Below, one piece after another: positions 1-7,933 of a DNA stretch of 64,000 bases. The stretch lies in assembly GCA_003233055.1 (NCBI GenBank), contig QIKP01000055.1:1-64000 (forward strand), written 5' to 3'. A model generated the notes under the pieces. It was not told the DNA's origin. It worked only from the letters and a program-made list of their open reading frames with translations, and did not search any database. Each line of letters opens with the position of its first letter. Position 1 is the stretch's first letter. The position numbers were made by a program, and so were the translations under genes. This DNA comes from Planctomycetaceae bacterium (GTDB taxonomy: Bacteria; Planctomycetota; Planctomycetia; Pirellulales; Lacipirellulaceae).

Positions 1-187
1 CAGTGATCACTCGGATGTTCCGCTAAGGCAATCGTTGGACGCTGAAATAGCAGCGCCGTGACCGGAACATGCGTGTGCGGCTCGCACTAAAGTGACGGTC
101 ACTCCAACTTACGAATCCATTGCGCGAACCAAAGCGGCGAATCCTGAACTCAACGCGTACCGTCACCACCTGGTGAACTTGGCCGTT
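1..187. other. intergenic region downstream of metH
   Basis: No gene is visible here. Positions 3-90 are one copy of the 88-bp dispersed element. The remaining ~95 bases up to the metH stop codon show no clear terminator hairpin with a T-run, so metH transcripts may read through into the repeat. Confidence 0.6.
3..90 (-). repeat. 88-bp dispersed element, copy A
   Basis: Read on the minus strand this copy matches 38561-38648 exactly and 49155-49242 with one difference. It opens with TTAGTGCG and closes with the palindrome GTGATCAC. Inside are a GTGCG-AGC-CGCAC hairpin, an outer pairing TGTTCCG/CGGAACA and an inner CGCTG-CTATTT-CAGCG hairpin. In this orientation it lies sense to metH, about 100 bases past its stop codon. 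Confidence 0.9.
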
Positions 188-3100
188 CTACCGCTCGTAC
201 CCTAAGTTGGGTCCCAGCCAGCGTTCGACTTCCTCGAGTGGCATCCCTTTGCGCTTGGCGTAATCTTTCACCTGGTCTTTGGTCAGACGATCGACGGCGA
301 AGTAGCGAGCATCGGGGTGGGCGAAGTAGAGACCGCTCACGCTGGCCGCCGGGTGCATCGCATAACTCTCGGTGAGTGTGATGCCGGTGGCGGCGGTGGC
401 ATCAAGCAGGTCAAACAATGTCCGCTTTTCGGTGTGATCGGGTTGGGCCGGGTAGCCGGGGGCGGGGCGGATCCCGCGATAGTTTTCCGCGATTAGCTCG
501 TCGTTCGAGAGACTTTCCGTTTTGCCGTAGCCCCACTCACTACGGACGCGGGCGTGGAGTGCCTCGGCAAACGCTTCGGCCAAGCGGTCGGCGAGCGCTT
601 TGGTCATGATCGAGTTGTAGTCGTCGAGGTCGGCATCGAACTGAGCCGCCAGCTCGTCGCAACCGATGCCGGTGGTGACGGCAAACGCTCCGATGTAGTC
701 TTCGCGGCCCCCTTGCTCCACGCCATTATTTTCGACCGGCGCGATGAAGTCGGCCAGCGAGTAAAACGCTTTCTGGCCCTTTCGCTCCCATTGCTGCCGA
801 AGGGCGTGGAATCGGCAGCGCTCTTGGCTACGCGATTCATCCGTATAGACCACAATGTCGTCTCCCGAGGAATTCGCGGGCCAAAACCCGTAGACGCCGC
901 GAGCGGTAAGCGAACCGTTGCGGATAATTTGGTCGAGCAAATCGTTTGCATCGTCGAACAGTTTCTTCGCTTCGCCGCCGAGGTTCGGGTCGTTGAAGAT
1001 GCGGGGGTACTTGCCTTTGAGTTCCCACGTGAGAAAGAAGGGGGACCAGTCGATGAACGGGCGCAACTCCTCCAGGGAATACTCGGCGATTCGCGTGCCG
1101 GTGAACAACGGTGTCGGGATGTCGAGACTTGCCCAGTCGGTTGAGAATCTCTTCGCTCGTGCATCGGTGTAGGGGACGAGCTTGACCGATTGCCGCTTCT
1201 CGTAGCTCGTCTTGAGGTCGGCCTGCTGCTTGCGGTTGTCGATGTCGAGCTGCGCACGTTGCTTGGGGTCCATGAGTTTCTGCACCACGCCAACCGAGCG
1301 CGACGCATCGACCACGTGCAGCGAGCAGTTGGAGTAACCTGGTGCGATTTTCACGGCGGTATGTTTGGCGCTGGTGGTCGCGCCGCCGATAAGCAGCGGC
1401 ATGTCGAATTCAAGCCGCTCCATTTCGCGAGCGACGTGGACCATCTCGTCGAGGCTGGGGGTGATGAGTCCGGAGAGGCCAATCATGTCGACCTTGTGTT
1501 CCTTCGCCGCTTCAAGAATGGTCTCGCACGCGACCATCACACCGAGGTCGACCACCTCGAAGTTATTGCAGCCAAGCACGACGCCGACAATGTTTTTTCC
1601 AATGTCATGGACGTCGCCCTTGACGGTTGCCATGAGGACTTTGCCGCGACTTTGGGCGGCGGTGCCAGCCGCTTCCTTTTCCTCCTCCATGAAGGGGGTG
1701 AGGTAGGCGACCGCTTTTTTCATGACGCGGGCGCTCTTCACGACTTGTGGGAGGAACATCTTGCCTGCACCGAACAGGTCGCCAACGACACTCATTCCGC
1801 CCATCAAAGGGCCTTCAATGATATGGAGGCACTTCTCGTATTTTTGGCGGGCTTCTTCGGCATCTTCGTCGATATGTTTGACGATGCCCTTGATCACCGC
1901 ATGTTGGAGGCGGTCTTCGACCAGGCCGTTTCGCCATTCCTGGTCGGTAGCAGCCGAGGTGCCGCGGCCTTGGTTTTTCACGGTGTCGGCGTAGTCGACG
2001 AGGCGCTCGGTGGCGTCGGGGCGGCGATTGAGGACGACATCTTCGACGAGTTCTTTGAATTTCGGCTCGATTTGGTCGTAGATGACGAGCTGCCCGGCGT
2101 TGACGATCCCCATGTCGAGCCCGGCAGCGATGGCGTGGTAGAGAAACACGCTGTGAATCGCCTCGCGGACCGGGTTGTTGCCACGAAACGAGAACGAAAC
2201 ATTCGACACCCCGCCCGAAATGCTCACCCCGGGGCAAAGTTCTTTGATGCGGCGCGTGGCGTTGATAAAATCGACGGCGTAGTTATTGTGCTCCTCGATG
2301 CCGGTTGCGACGGTGAGGATATTGGGGTCGAAAATAATGTCCTCCGGAGGAACCCCTGGCGAGGCCGCTTTAGCGGCCTGGTCCGCCCGGCCTTTGCTGG
2401 CCGCCCGGCCCGCTGAAGCGGGCCCGCCAGTTAATAACCCGCCAGTTAATAACTTGTAGGCGCGTTGGCAAATTCTTACTTTGTCTTCTTCGGTGGCGGC
2501 TTGGCCCTGTTCGTCGAAGGCCATGACGACCATCGCCGCGCCGTAACGCCGGCAGAGTTTTGCGCGTCGGAGAAATTCTTCTTCGCCATCTTTGAGGCTG
2601 ATCGAATTGACGATCGCCTTGCCTTGTACCGCTTGTAGTCCTGCCTCGAGGACCTCCCACTTGCTGCTGTCGATCATCGTTGGCACCTTTGCGACTTCCG
2701 TCTCGCCCGCCAGAAGTCGCAAGAACCGCGTCATCACCGCTTGGCCATCGAGGAGGCCTTCGTCCATGTTGACGTCGACGATGTTCGCCCCCCCTTCGAC
2801 CTGTTCGCCGGCAATCTCGAGCGCTTCCTCGTAGTTCTCTTCTTTGATGAGACGCGAGAATTTGCGGCTGCCGGCCACATTGGTTCGCTCGCCGATCATC
2901 AGGAAGTTGCTTTCAGGACGCAGCTCAAGCGGCTCGGTACCGCTAAGACGCAATCGCGTCGGGACGACGGTCCGCCGGTGGGGTTTGCAACCTTTCATCT
3001 GGTCGACCATCGCGGCGATGTGGTCGGGGCTCGTGCCGCAACAGCCGCCAATGATGTTCACCCAACCTTGCTCGGCAAAGTCGCCGACCAACTTTGCCAT

Positions 3101-3991
3101 GTCGCCGGGGCCAAGATCGAATTGGCCCATCTCGTTGGGCAAACCAGCGTTGGCGTGGCAACTGATATAGGGAGTGGCGACTTTCTGAAGTGCTTCGAGA
3201 TGCGGTCTCATGACGTCGGGACCGAGCGCGCAGTTCATGCCTACCGAGAGCATCGGGAAGTGCGAAACCGCGTTCCAGAACGCTTCGATCGATTGTCCCG
3301 AAACAAACGTCCCCCCCCCTTGGTCGAAGGTTGCGGAGACCATGACCGGCACTCGATTGCCGCTTTGTTCGAAGTAGTCGGCGATGGCGAAGAGGCATGC
3401 CTTGAGGTTGAGCGTGTCGATGACCGTTTCGGGGAGGAGAATATCGACACCCGCTTCGACCAGTGCGGCGACCTGTTGGCGATAAGAGTCGGCCATCTCC
3501 ATGAAGGTGACGTCGCGGTGCCCCGGGTCTTCGACGCTGGTCGAGATCGCCATCTGCTTGGAGGTGGGACCGATCGAGCCAGCGACAAAGCGTGGCTTGC
3601 CCGGCGTCGTGTCGGAAAACTCCGCACACGCCTGCTTGGCGATCTGGACGGCTGCTCGGTTCAACTCAAGGCACAGCTCTTCGGGGTTGGCAAACTCGAA
3701 GTCGAGCATCCCGACCGGGCTCGCGCCGAAGGTATTGGTCTCGACGATGTCAGCGCCGGCTGCCAGGTAGTTGCGGTGGATCGTCCGTTGCTTGTCGGGC
3801 TGGGTGAGGCAGATCAGGTCGGCGAAGTTCTTAAGGTCTTTGTGGTGATCGGCAAACCGCTCGCCCCGGACCACCGCCTCGTCGATCCCCAGCGCCTGCA
3901 CCTGGGTACCGGTCGCCCCATCGAGAAACAGAATCTGCTTATCGAGGAGTTCTTCGAGTTCGGCCGTACGATCAATGGCAGAGGAAGACAT
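188..3991 (-). CDS. metH: cobalamin-dependent methionine synthase MetH
   Basis: Transfers the methyl group of methyltetrahydrofolate to homocysteine through methylcobalamin, in the cytoplasm. The 1267 residues carry all four modules. The homocysteine domain (about 1-340) has zinc ligands C254, C317 and C318. A pterin-binding domain follows (about 360-660). The B12 domain has the DxHxxG motif D793/H795/G798, where H795 would be the lower cobalt ligand. The SAM-dependent reactivation domain runs from about 930 to the end. Residues about 517-547, within the pterin domain just before the [10 protein letters not shown] segment, are a low-complexity insert rich in G, A, K and R. They are encoded by a palindromic repeat with a 15-bp tandem duplication and are not expected in MetH. 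The frame stays open. No SAM or cobalamin riboswitch is evident in the roughly 100 bases upstream. Confidence 0.97.
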   Translation of the reverse strand: MSSSAIDRTAELEELLDKQILFLDGATGTQVQALGIDEAVVRGERFADHHKDLKNFADLICLTQPDKQRTIHRNYLAAGADIVETNTFGASPVGMLDFEFANPEELCLELNRAAVQIAKQACAEFSDTTPGKPRFVAGSIGPTSKQMAISTSVEDPGHRDVTFMEMADSYRQQVAALVEAGVDILLPETVIDTLNLKACLFAIADYFEQSGNRVPVMVSATFDQGGGTFVSGQSIEAFWNAVSHFPMLSVGMNCALGPDVMRPHLEALQKVATPYISCHANAGLPNEMGQFDLGPGDMAKLVGDFAEQGWVNIIGGCCGTSPDHIAAMVDQMKGCKPHRRTVVPTRLRLSGTEPLELRPESNFLMIGERTNVAGSRKFSRLIKEENYEEALEIAGEQVEGGANIVDVNMDEGLLDGQAVMTRFLRLLAGETEVAKVPTMIDSSKWEVLEAGLQAVQGKAIVNSISLKDGEEEFLRRAKLCRRYGAAMVVMAFDEQGQAATEEDKVRICQRAYKLLTGGLLTGGPASAGRAASKGRADQAAKAASPGVPPEDIIFDPNILTVATGIEEHNNYAVDFINATRRIKELCPGVSISGGVSNVSFSFRGNNPVREAIHSVFLYHAIAAGLDMGIVNAGQLVIYDQIEPKFKELVEDVVLNRRPDATERLVDYADTVKNQGRGTSAATDQEWRNGLVEDRLQHAVIKGIVKHIDEDAEEARQKYEKCLHIIEGPLMGGMSVVGDLFGAGKMFLPQVVKSARVMKKAVAYLTPFMEEEKEAAGTAAQSRGKVLMATVKGDVHDIGKNIVGVVLGCNNFEVVDLGVMVACETILEAAKEHKVDMIGLSGLITPSLDEMVHVAREMERLEFDMPLLIGGATTSAKHTAVKIAPGYSNCSLHVVDASRSVGVVQKLMDPKQRAQLDIDNRKQQADLKTSYEKRQSVKLVPYTDARAKRFSTDWASLDIPTPLFTGTRIAEYSLEELRPFIDWSPFFLTWELKGKYPRIFNDPNLGGEAKKLFDDANDLLDQIIRNGSLTARGVYGFWPANSSGDDIVVYTDESRSQERCRFHALRQQWERKGQKAFYSLADFIAPVENNGVEQGGREDYIGAFAVTTGIGCDELAAQFDADLDDYNSIMTKALADRLAEAFAEALHARVRSEWGYGKTESLSNDELIAENYRGIRPAPGYPAQPDHTEKRTLFDLLDATAATGITLTESYAMHPAASVSGLYFAHPDARYFAVDRLTKDQVKDYAKRKGMPLEEVERWLGPNLGYER
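2351..2452. repeat. REP-like palindromic insertion inside metH
   Basis: This segment of metH contains three nested palindromes: ggccgc/gcggcc at 2363-2378, an imperfect ggcc...ggcc at about 2389-2402, and an 18-bp palindrome at 2407-2424. A 15-bp unit is duplicated exactly in tandem (2423-2437 and 2438-2452) and is read as LLTGG twice. The total length keeps the frame. It resembles an intergenic REP element that landed in a gene and is translated. Confidence 0.8.
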
Positions 3992-4094
3992 GGGTTAATC
4001 TCAGTGTTTCTAAAAAACTAGCCGAACCGCGTAGTGAACCGGACGCAAGCCCGGCATGGTAGCATGAATGGGCCCCTCTTCCCTACCCGGCACG

Positions 4095-4395
4095 ATGAAG
4101 CTCCACCTCGTTCACCAACGGCTTGCTTCCAATCCGATTGCCGACATCCCCGCGGCGGTGGCGGCTTCGCTTGACGAGCTGGATATCGCGGTGCCGCCAG
4201 AGCGAGTCGGCATGACCGAGCAGGCGATGGGGATGCCGATCTGCTCGTCGATGGAGGTCGTCGAAGTCGGCCAGACCGCTACCGGGGCCATTGCCATCGA
4301 CAAGCATTGCTACGAGTCGGACGGGGTCTTGGTGCTCCATCGGGTCAAGCTCCATACCAGCTTCACCGGACGGATCGAGAAAGGAATTAGCCGCA
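4095..4395 (+). pseudogene. decayed DUF2088 / lactate racemase-like fragment
   Basis: The plus-strand reading frame from ATG 4095 gives a start like the DUF2088 N-terminus (residues IADIPAAV). It then jumps to the segment MGMPICSSMEVVEVGQT and to HRVKLHTSFTGRIEKGI, which correspond to the family's SSME-V-LG and RVKPHT-FRGPIESG motifs. The approximately 80-100 residues normally between them (Rossmann-like part), and everything C-terminal, are missing. The frame runs on into unrelated sequence. Family members usually exceed 400 residues, so this is best read as a remnant with an internal deletion and 3' loss. The family match is from memory of its motifs. Confidence 0.6.
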
Positions 4396-4439
4396 GATCG
4401 TCGCCGATGCTCGGAGCCCCAGGACGTTGCAGGAAAGAA

Positions 4440-4523
4440 GAGAAACCAAGCATTCCACTCCTTGTATTTGTAGGATTCGCGTCATTTCGTCGTTTTTCTG
4501 CCTTGGCTACGGTGAACGGTTAC
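4440..4523 (+). repeat. partial inverted-repeat element, right end only
   Basis: The end of this stretch, a CTGCCTTGG-like segment followed by GTGAACGGTTAC at 4512-4523, matches the right end of the element at 48980-49307. No matching left end GTAACCGTTCAC is seen nearby, so it is probably a truncated copy. Confidence 0.5.
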
Positions 4524-4524
4524 G

Positions 4525-4725
4525 CTATTTCTTCTGCTTATTCTTCCCCACGATTTTCTTTTCTCCCTCGAATTTCCGGGTAAATGGGCCATTTTCGGTC
4601 GATTTTTTCGCAGAGTATTGACTTTGGATGCAGAAGGCCGTATTATTACTTTTGAATTTGAACGACAAAGGCTGGATGTCTTGTTCGTCGGTTGCTTCGA
4701 CTGTTAATACGACTGTTGCGGCCAC
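4525..4725 (-). CDS. small hypothetical protein, 66 aa
   Basis: Not recognised. Starting at GTG 4725, preceded 5 bases upstream by AGGTGA, the frame gives 66 residues. It begins with an alternating V/T stretch (AATVVLTVEATDE), then a central FKFKSNNTAF segment and a strongly basic K-rich tail (GKNKQKK). A longer version from GTG 4734 is possible. It has no signal peptide or membrane segment and would be a soluble basic protein. Codon choice is plausible for a gene and no other frame here makes sense. It runs divergently from the cold-shock gene. A role in nucleic-acid binding is only a guess from its charge. Confidence 0.45.
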   Translation of the reverse strand: MAATVVLTVEATDEQDIQPLSFKFKSNNTAFCIQSQYSAKKSTENGPFTRKFEGEKKIVGKNKQKK

Positions 4726-4950
4726 GGCAATCACCTCTTGGAGCCCTGCGTGAGAATGGGGCCTCTCTTCATGGGCGGCGCGGCGAAAGCCACCGATTTC
4801 TCCCACAGTCGAAGCCAGTTTCTGGTTTCGTTTTTGCGTTTCTTATTCCCGTCGCCATTGGTGGGGACGGTCGTTGCTTGACCACGCGAGTACGGTACGG
4901 CTTGCCAGGTTGTGTATTTACTTTTTGCTACGTGCCAGGAGTGCTTAGAA

Positions 4951-5151
4951 GTGTCGCAAGGTACGATTAAGAAGCTAACGGACAAGGGTTTTGGTTTCAT
5001 CGAGGGAGAGCGGGGAGATATTTTCTTCCATAGCTCGTCGGTCGATGGCGAAGTCGGTTTCGATTCCCTTCGTGAAGGCCAACAAGTCGAGTACACCGAA
5101 GGCCACGGCCCCAAGGGTCCTCGGGCTGAAAACGTCAAGGTCCTGGCGTAG
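4951..5151 (+). CDS. cold-shock domain protein
   Basis: Single cold-shock (OB-fold) domain of 66 residues that binds single-stranded RNA or DNA and acts as an RNA chaperone. The RNP1-like segment is KGFGFIEGE and the RNP2-like segment is DIFFHSS; the C-terminal half (FDSLREGQQVEY, GPKGPRAENVKVL) fits the family. The start chosen is GTG 4951, with AGGAG eight bases upstream. The frame is open further upstream from ATG 4912, but that extension is not part of the domain. It is followed 30 bases later by a strong terminator, so it is likely monocistronic. The exact csp paralogue cannot be named. Confidence 0.9.
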   Translation: MSQGTIKKLTDKGFGFIEGERGDIFFHSSSVDGEVGFDSLREGQQVEYTEGHGPKGPRAENVKVLA

Positions 5152-5180
5152 GTTCCGACCTAACGCTTGCAAACCACAGA

Positions 5181-5221
5181 ACCGCTCCGATTGCCACGGC
5201 AGTCGGGGCGGTTTTTCTTTT
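5181..5221 (+). terminator. rho-independent terminator of the cold-shock gene
   Basis: Stem ACCGCTCCGA (5181-5190) pairs with TCGGGGCGGT (5203-5212) with one mismatch, a 12-base loop lies between, and a TTTTCTTTT run follows. It lies 30 bases after the cold-shock stop codon. Confidence 0.85.
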
Positions 5222-5298
5222 CGCGATTGGTCTCTCTCCTCCGATCGGCTAGAATCCCCCCTTTGCCCTTGGGTCGCGTGCAGGGAAAGCAGTAACCG

Positions 5299-5988
5299 AT
5301 GGATCTGGTTCGATGGATAGCGGGTTGGCTCTTAGCAATTGTTATGCTCACGCTGCGGGCGACATGCCGGGTGCGCGTGGTCAATGATCCGCGACCGGCA
5401 CTGAAGGCGGCCGGCGAGTCCTATGTCTACTCGGTTCTCCACGCTCATCAAATCGCCGTTGCGATTAAGACCGAGCCGAACGTCGCGGCAATGGTCTCTC
5501 GATCTAACGATGGAGACCTCCTGATACCAGCGTTCACAGCTATCGGCATTCGCGCGATGCGCGGGTCCAACCGACGAAAGAATTCGGAAGATCGAGGGGG
5601 CCGAGCGGCGCTGGACGAAATGGCTGCGTTTGTCACGGGTGGCGGATACGCCATCTTGATGGTCGACGGACCGCGTGGACCGCGAAATCGTGTTCGAAAG
5701 GGTATCGCGGTTCTCTCGAAACAGGCCGATGCAGCAGTGGTCAACGTGGTTGCGGTTCCCTCGCGGCGGTGGATTGTCGGCAAGGCTTGGGATCGTCTAC
5801 AAATCCCCATGCCCTTCTGCCGCATCGATGGTTACTTTGCTGAGCCACTTCGAATCGAAGAGGGAGAAAGTATCGAGGCGTTTCGGCGGCGCATCGAGGA
5901 GTCGCTCAATGCCCTCGAAGCGGCACACGACCCCAATGAAGCGGCCCAACAACGAGTCGATGCTCGGCAGCGCAAGAGCGCGGCATAA
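5299..5988 (+). CDS. DUF374 lysophospholipid acyltransferase family protein
   Basis: A 229-residue protein of the DUF374 family, related to LpxL/PlsC-type acyltransferases that add acyl chains to lipid A or lysophospholipids at the inner membrane. An N-terminal hydrophobic segment (about 4-22) anchors it. The HAHQ motif near residue 50 stands in the place of the catalytic H-x4-D region, and the DGPRGPRNRV segment near residue 120 is the second conserved block of the family. It ends with an acidic helical tail. It stands alone between the cold-shock terminator and the convergent polysaccharide operon. The acyl acceptor is unknown. Confidence 0.85.
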   Translation: MDLVRWIAGWLLAIVMLTLRATCRVRVVNDPRPALKAAGESYVYSVLHAHQIAVAIKTEPNVAAMVSRSNDGDLLIPAFTAIGIRAMRGSNRRKNSEDRGGRAALDEMAAFVTGGGYAILMVDGPRGPRNRVRKGIAVLSKQADAAVVNVVAVPSRRWIVGKAWDRLQIPMPFCRIDGYFAEPLRIEEGESIEAFRRRIEESLNALEAAHDPNEAAQQRVDARQRKSAA

Positions 5989-6036
5989 CGGCCAGGTTGA
6001 AAAATCAGTAGGGGCGGAAAGCCGAAGGCGTTTAAC

Positions 6037-7917
6037 TTATGCCGCCCGTTTCAGCTCTACCTCTTCACTGCTATACAACGGCACGACTTCCGCGAGTGCC
6101 GTGCGGATGTTGGCTGGCGAGTCGTTGACTAAGTCTTCGAGGTGGCGAAGGTCGTTGATCGTTTGGAGCAGGTTCCAGCCTTGGCTGTCGGCGACGCGGA
6201 TCTTAGGGTGCGACGTCGCCCGATGCTTTTCTTGTTCGCCGTAGAGTTCCTCGAACAACTTTTCGCCAGGCCGGAGACCGGTGAATTCGATCTCAATGTC
6301 TTCCCCTTCTCGCAGTCCGGAGAGCCGAATCATGTCACGCGCAAGGTCGGATATTTTCACCGGTTCGCCCATGTCGAGCACGAAAATCTCTCCCCCCTGC
6401 CCCATCGCGCCAGCTTGGACAACGAGCTTGGCTGCCTCGGGAATCATCATGAAGTAACGGAGCATTTCGGGGTGGGTGACCGTCACAGGACCGCCATGCG
6501 AAATTTGCTCGCGGAACAGAGGGACCACACTGCCGGCCGAGTCGAGGACGTTTCCGAACCGGACCGTAACGAATTGGCAATCGGACGAAGTCGCCTTCGC
6601 CTGGACGTATCGCTCTGCCAGTTGTTTGCACGATCCCATCACGCTGGTCGGATTGACCGCCTTGTCGGTGGAGATCATCACCAGCGTCGAGGCCGCATAC
6701 TTATCCGCAAGATCGACCAGATTGCGCGTTGCCAGGGCGATGTTCTTGATCGCCTCACCTGGGTGCTCTTCCATGAGGGGCACATGTTTGTAGGCGGCAG
6801 CGTGAAAGACGATCTCGGGCCGGTATCTTTGGAAGATCGACTCGAGTCGCTTCCCATCGGTGAGATCGGCCATGACCACTTCGATCTGAGCGGAAGGCGC
6901 CAAGCGACGAAGCTCCCGCTCGAGAAAAAACTGCCCGGTCTCCGAGCGGTCGACCACGACCAAACTCGATGGCGAGAGCGCAAGGAGCTGCCGGCAAATT
7001 TCCGAGCCGATGCTCCCGGACGAACCAGTCACCAGAACGGTTCGGCCACCAAGCCATTCCCGAATCGCCCGATTGTCGATAGAAACCGACTCGCGCCGGA
7101 GCAAGTCGTCGATGGCCACCGGGCGCGGCTGCACCGAGACTTGGCCCGCGAGGAGTTGCTCGTAGCTAGGGAGCATGGTCACCCGAAACTCGCGCTGTTG
7201 GGCGATCTCCACCAGTTCTCGCACCGCTTTTCCGGGTAGTTCCCCCGAATGGATCAAGACTTCCTTGATCTGATACTTGGCCACCAGTTGCGGAAGGTCG
7301 GCAAGGGTTCCGAGGACCGGCACGCCCGCGATCCGTTGGGCACGCAGCCAAGAACGGTCATCGACAAAACCGATCACGCTGTAATTCAGCTTCGAGTTTT
7401 GATTAATGGCCCGGAGCAGCGCCTCGCCTGAATCGTCCGCACCGACAATCAGCACGGGCAGACCGGCGTTGGCGTGGTGCCAATGCAAGCGGAGGCTTTT
7501 CCAAACCCGTGGCGCGGCGCGCTGCGCCCCAACAAACAGAAGCGTGACCCCCCAATCGAGTAGGATGACGCTCCGAGGAATCGCCAGGCCAGAGACGACG
7601 AGCGCGTCGACCAGCGTGATGCCAATCGATCCACAGGTAATCGCTTTGGTGATGGCTCCGAGGTCATGGAAGGTAACGTATCGATTCCACCCATGGTAAA
7701 TGTGAAACCACGCGGCGGCAGTCAACTTGGCTGCCAACACCCATGGCAGCGACCTAAGCAGGACTTGCAGGAACTCCGCCGAGAGAGCGCCGTCAAACCG
7801 CAGCAGAAAGGCAACGACGTAGGCTCCTACAAACGCAGGAAGAAGCATGGCGCAGGCAGCCAACACTCGCCAGAAGTGTGGTTGAACCAATCGATGAGTA
7901 AGGGAGGAAGGCTGCAT
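6037..7917 (-). CDS. membrane nucleotide-sugar 4,6-dehydratase, WbpM/PglF/CapD type
   Basis: Membrane-bound SDR that removes water from a UDP-N-acetylhexosamine to give a 4-keto-6-deoxy sugar for amino-sugar synthesis. The 626 residues start with four hydrophobic segments (about 15-135), then a first Rossmann-like CoA-binding domain (about 150-270), then the catalytic Rossmann domain. The latter has TGSSGSIGSE near residue 296 for NAD binding and STDKAVNPTSVMG followed by SCK in the active-site region. In this type Met takes the place of the usual SDR Tyr. It is the last gene of the wza-wzc-ligase operon, 16 bases after the ligase gene. With the DegT and GNAT genes nearby it could supply a bacillosamine-like sugar (inference). 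Confidence 0.92.
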   Translation of the reverse strand: MQPSSLTHRLVQPHFWRVLAACAMLLPAFVGAYVVAFLLRFDGALSAEFLQVLLRSLPWVLAAKLTAAAWFHIYHGWNRYVTFHDLGAITKAITCGSIGITLVDALVVSGLAIPRSVILLDWGVTLLFVGAQRAAPRVWKSLRLHWHHANAGLPVLIVGADDSGEALLRAINQNSKLNYSVIGFVDDRSWLRAQRIAGVPVLGTLADLPQLVAKYQIKEVLIHSGELPGKAVRELVEIAQQREFRVTMLPSYEQLLAGQVSVQPRPVAIDDLLRRESVSIDNRAIREWLGGRTVLVTGSSGSIGSEICRQLLALSPSSLVVVDRSETGQFFLERELRRLAPSAQIEVVMADLTDGKRLESIFQRYRPEIVFHAAAYKHVPLMEEHPGEAIKNIALATRNLVDLADKYAASTLVMISTDKAVNPTSVMGSCKQLAERYVQAKATSSDCQFVTVRFGNVLDSAGSVVPLFREQISHGGPVTVTHPEMLRYFMMIPEAAKLVVQAGAMGQGGEIFVLDMGEPVKISDLARDMIRLSGLREGEDIEIEFTGLRPGEKLFEELYGEQEKHRATSHPKIRVADSQGWNLLQTINDLRHLEDLVNDSPANIRTALAEVVPLYSSEEVELKRAA

Positions 7918-7933
7918 GGCCGTTGGAAGAGGG

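Noticed and set aside
2741..4021. 426-codon plus-strand frame opposite metH
   Set aside because: Antisense to the conserved homocysteine and pterin domains of MetH.
3992..4094. possible SAM or cobalamin riboswitch upstream of metH
   Set aside because: The leader is only about 100 bases before the DUF2088 remnant and shows none of the conserved cores, such as a B12 box, that I would expect.
4095..4583. intact protein from the DUF2088-like frame
   Set aside because: Only two family blocks are present with the middle and C-terminal parts missing, and the frame then runs into repeat sequence.
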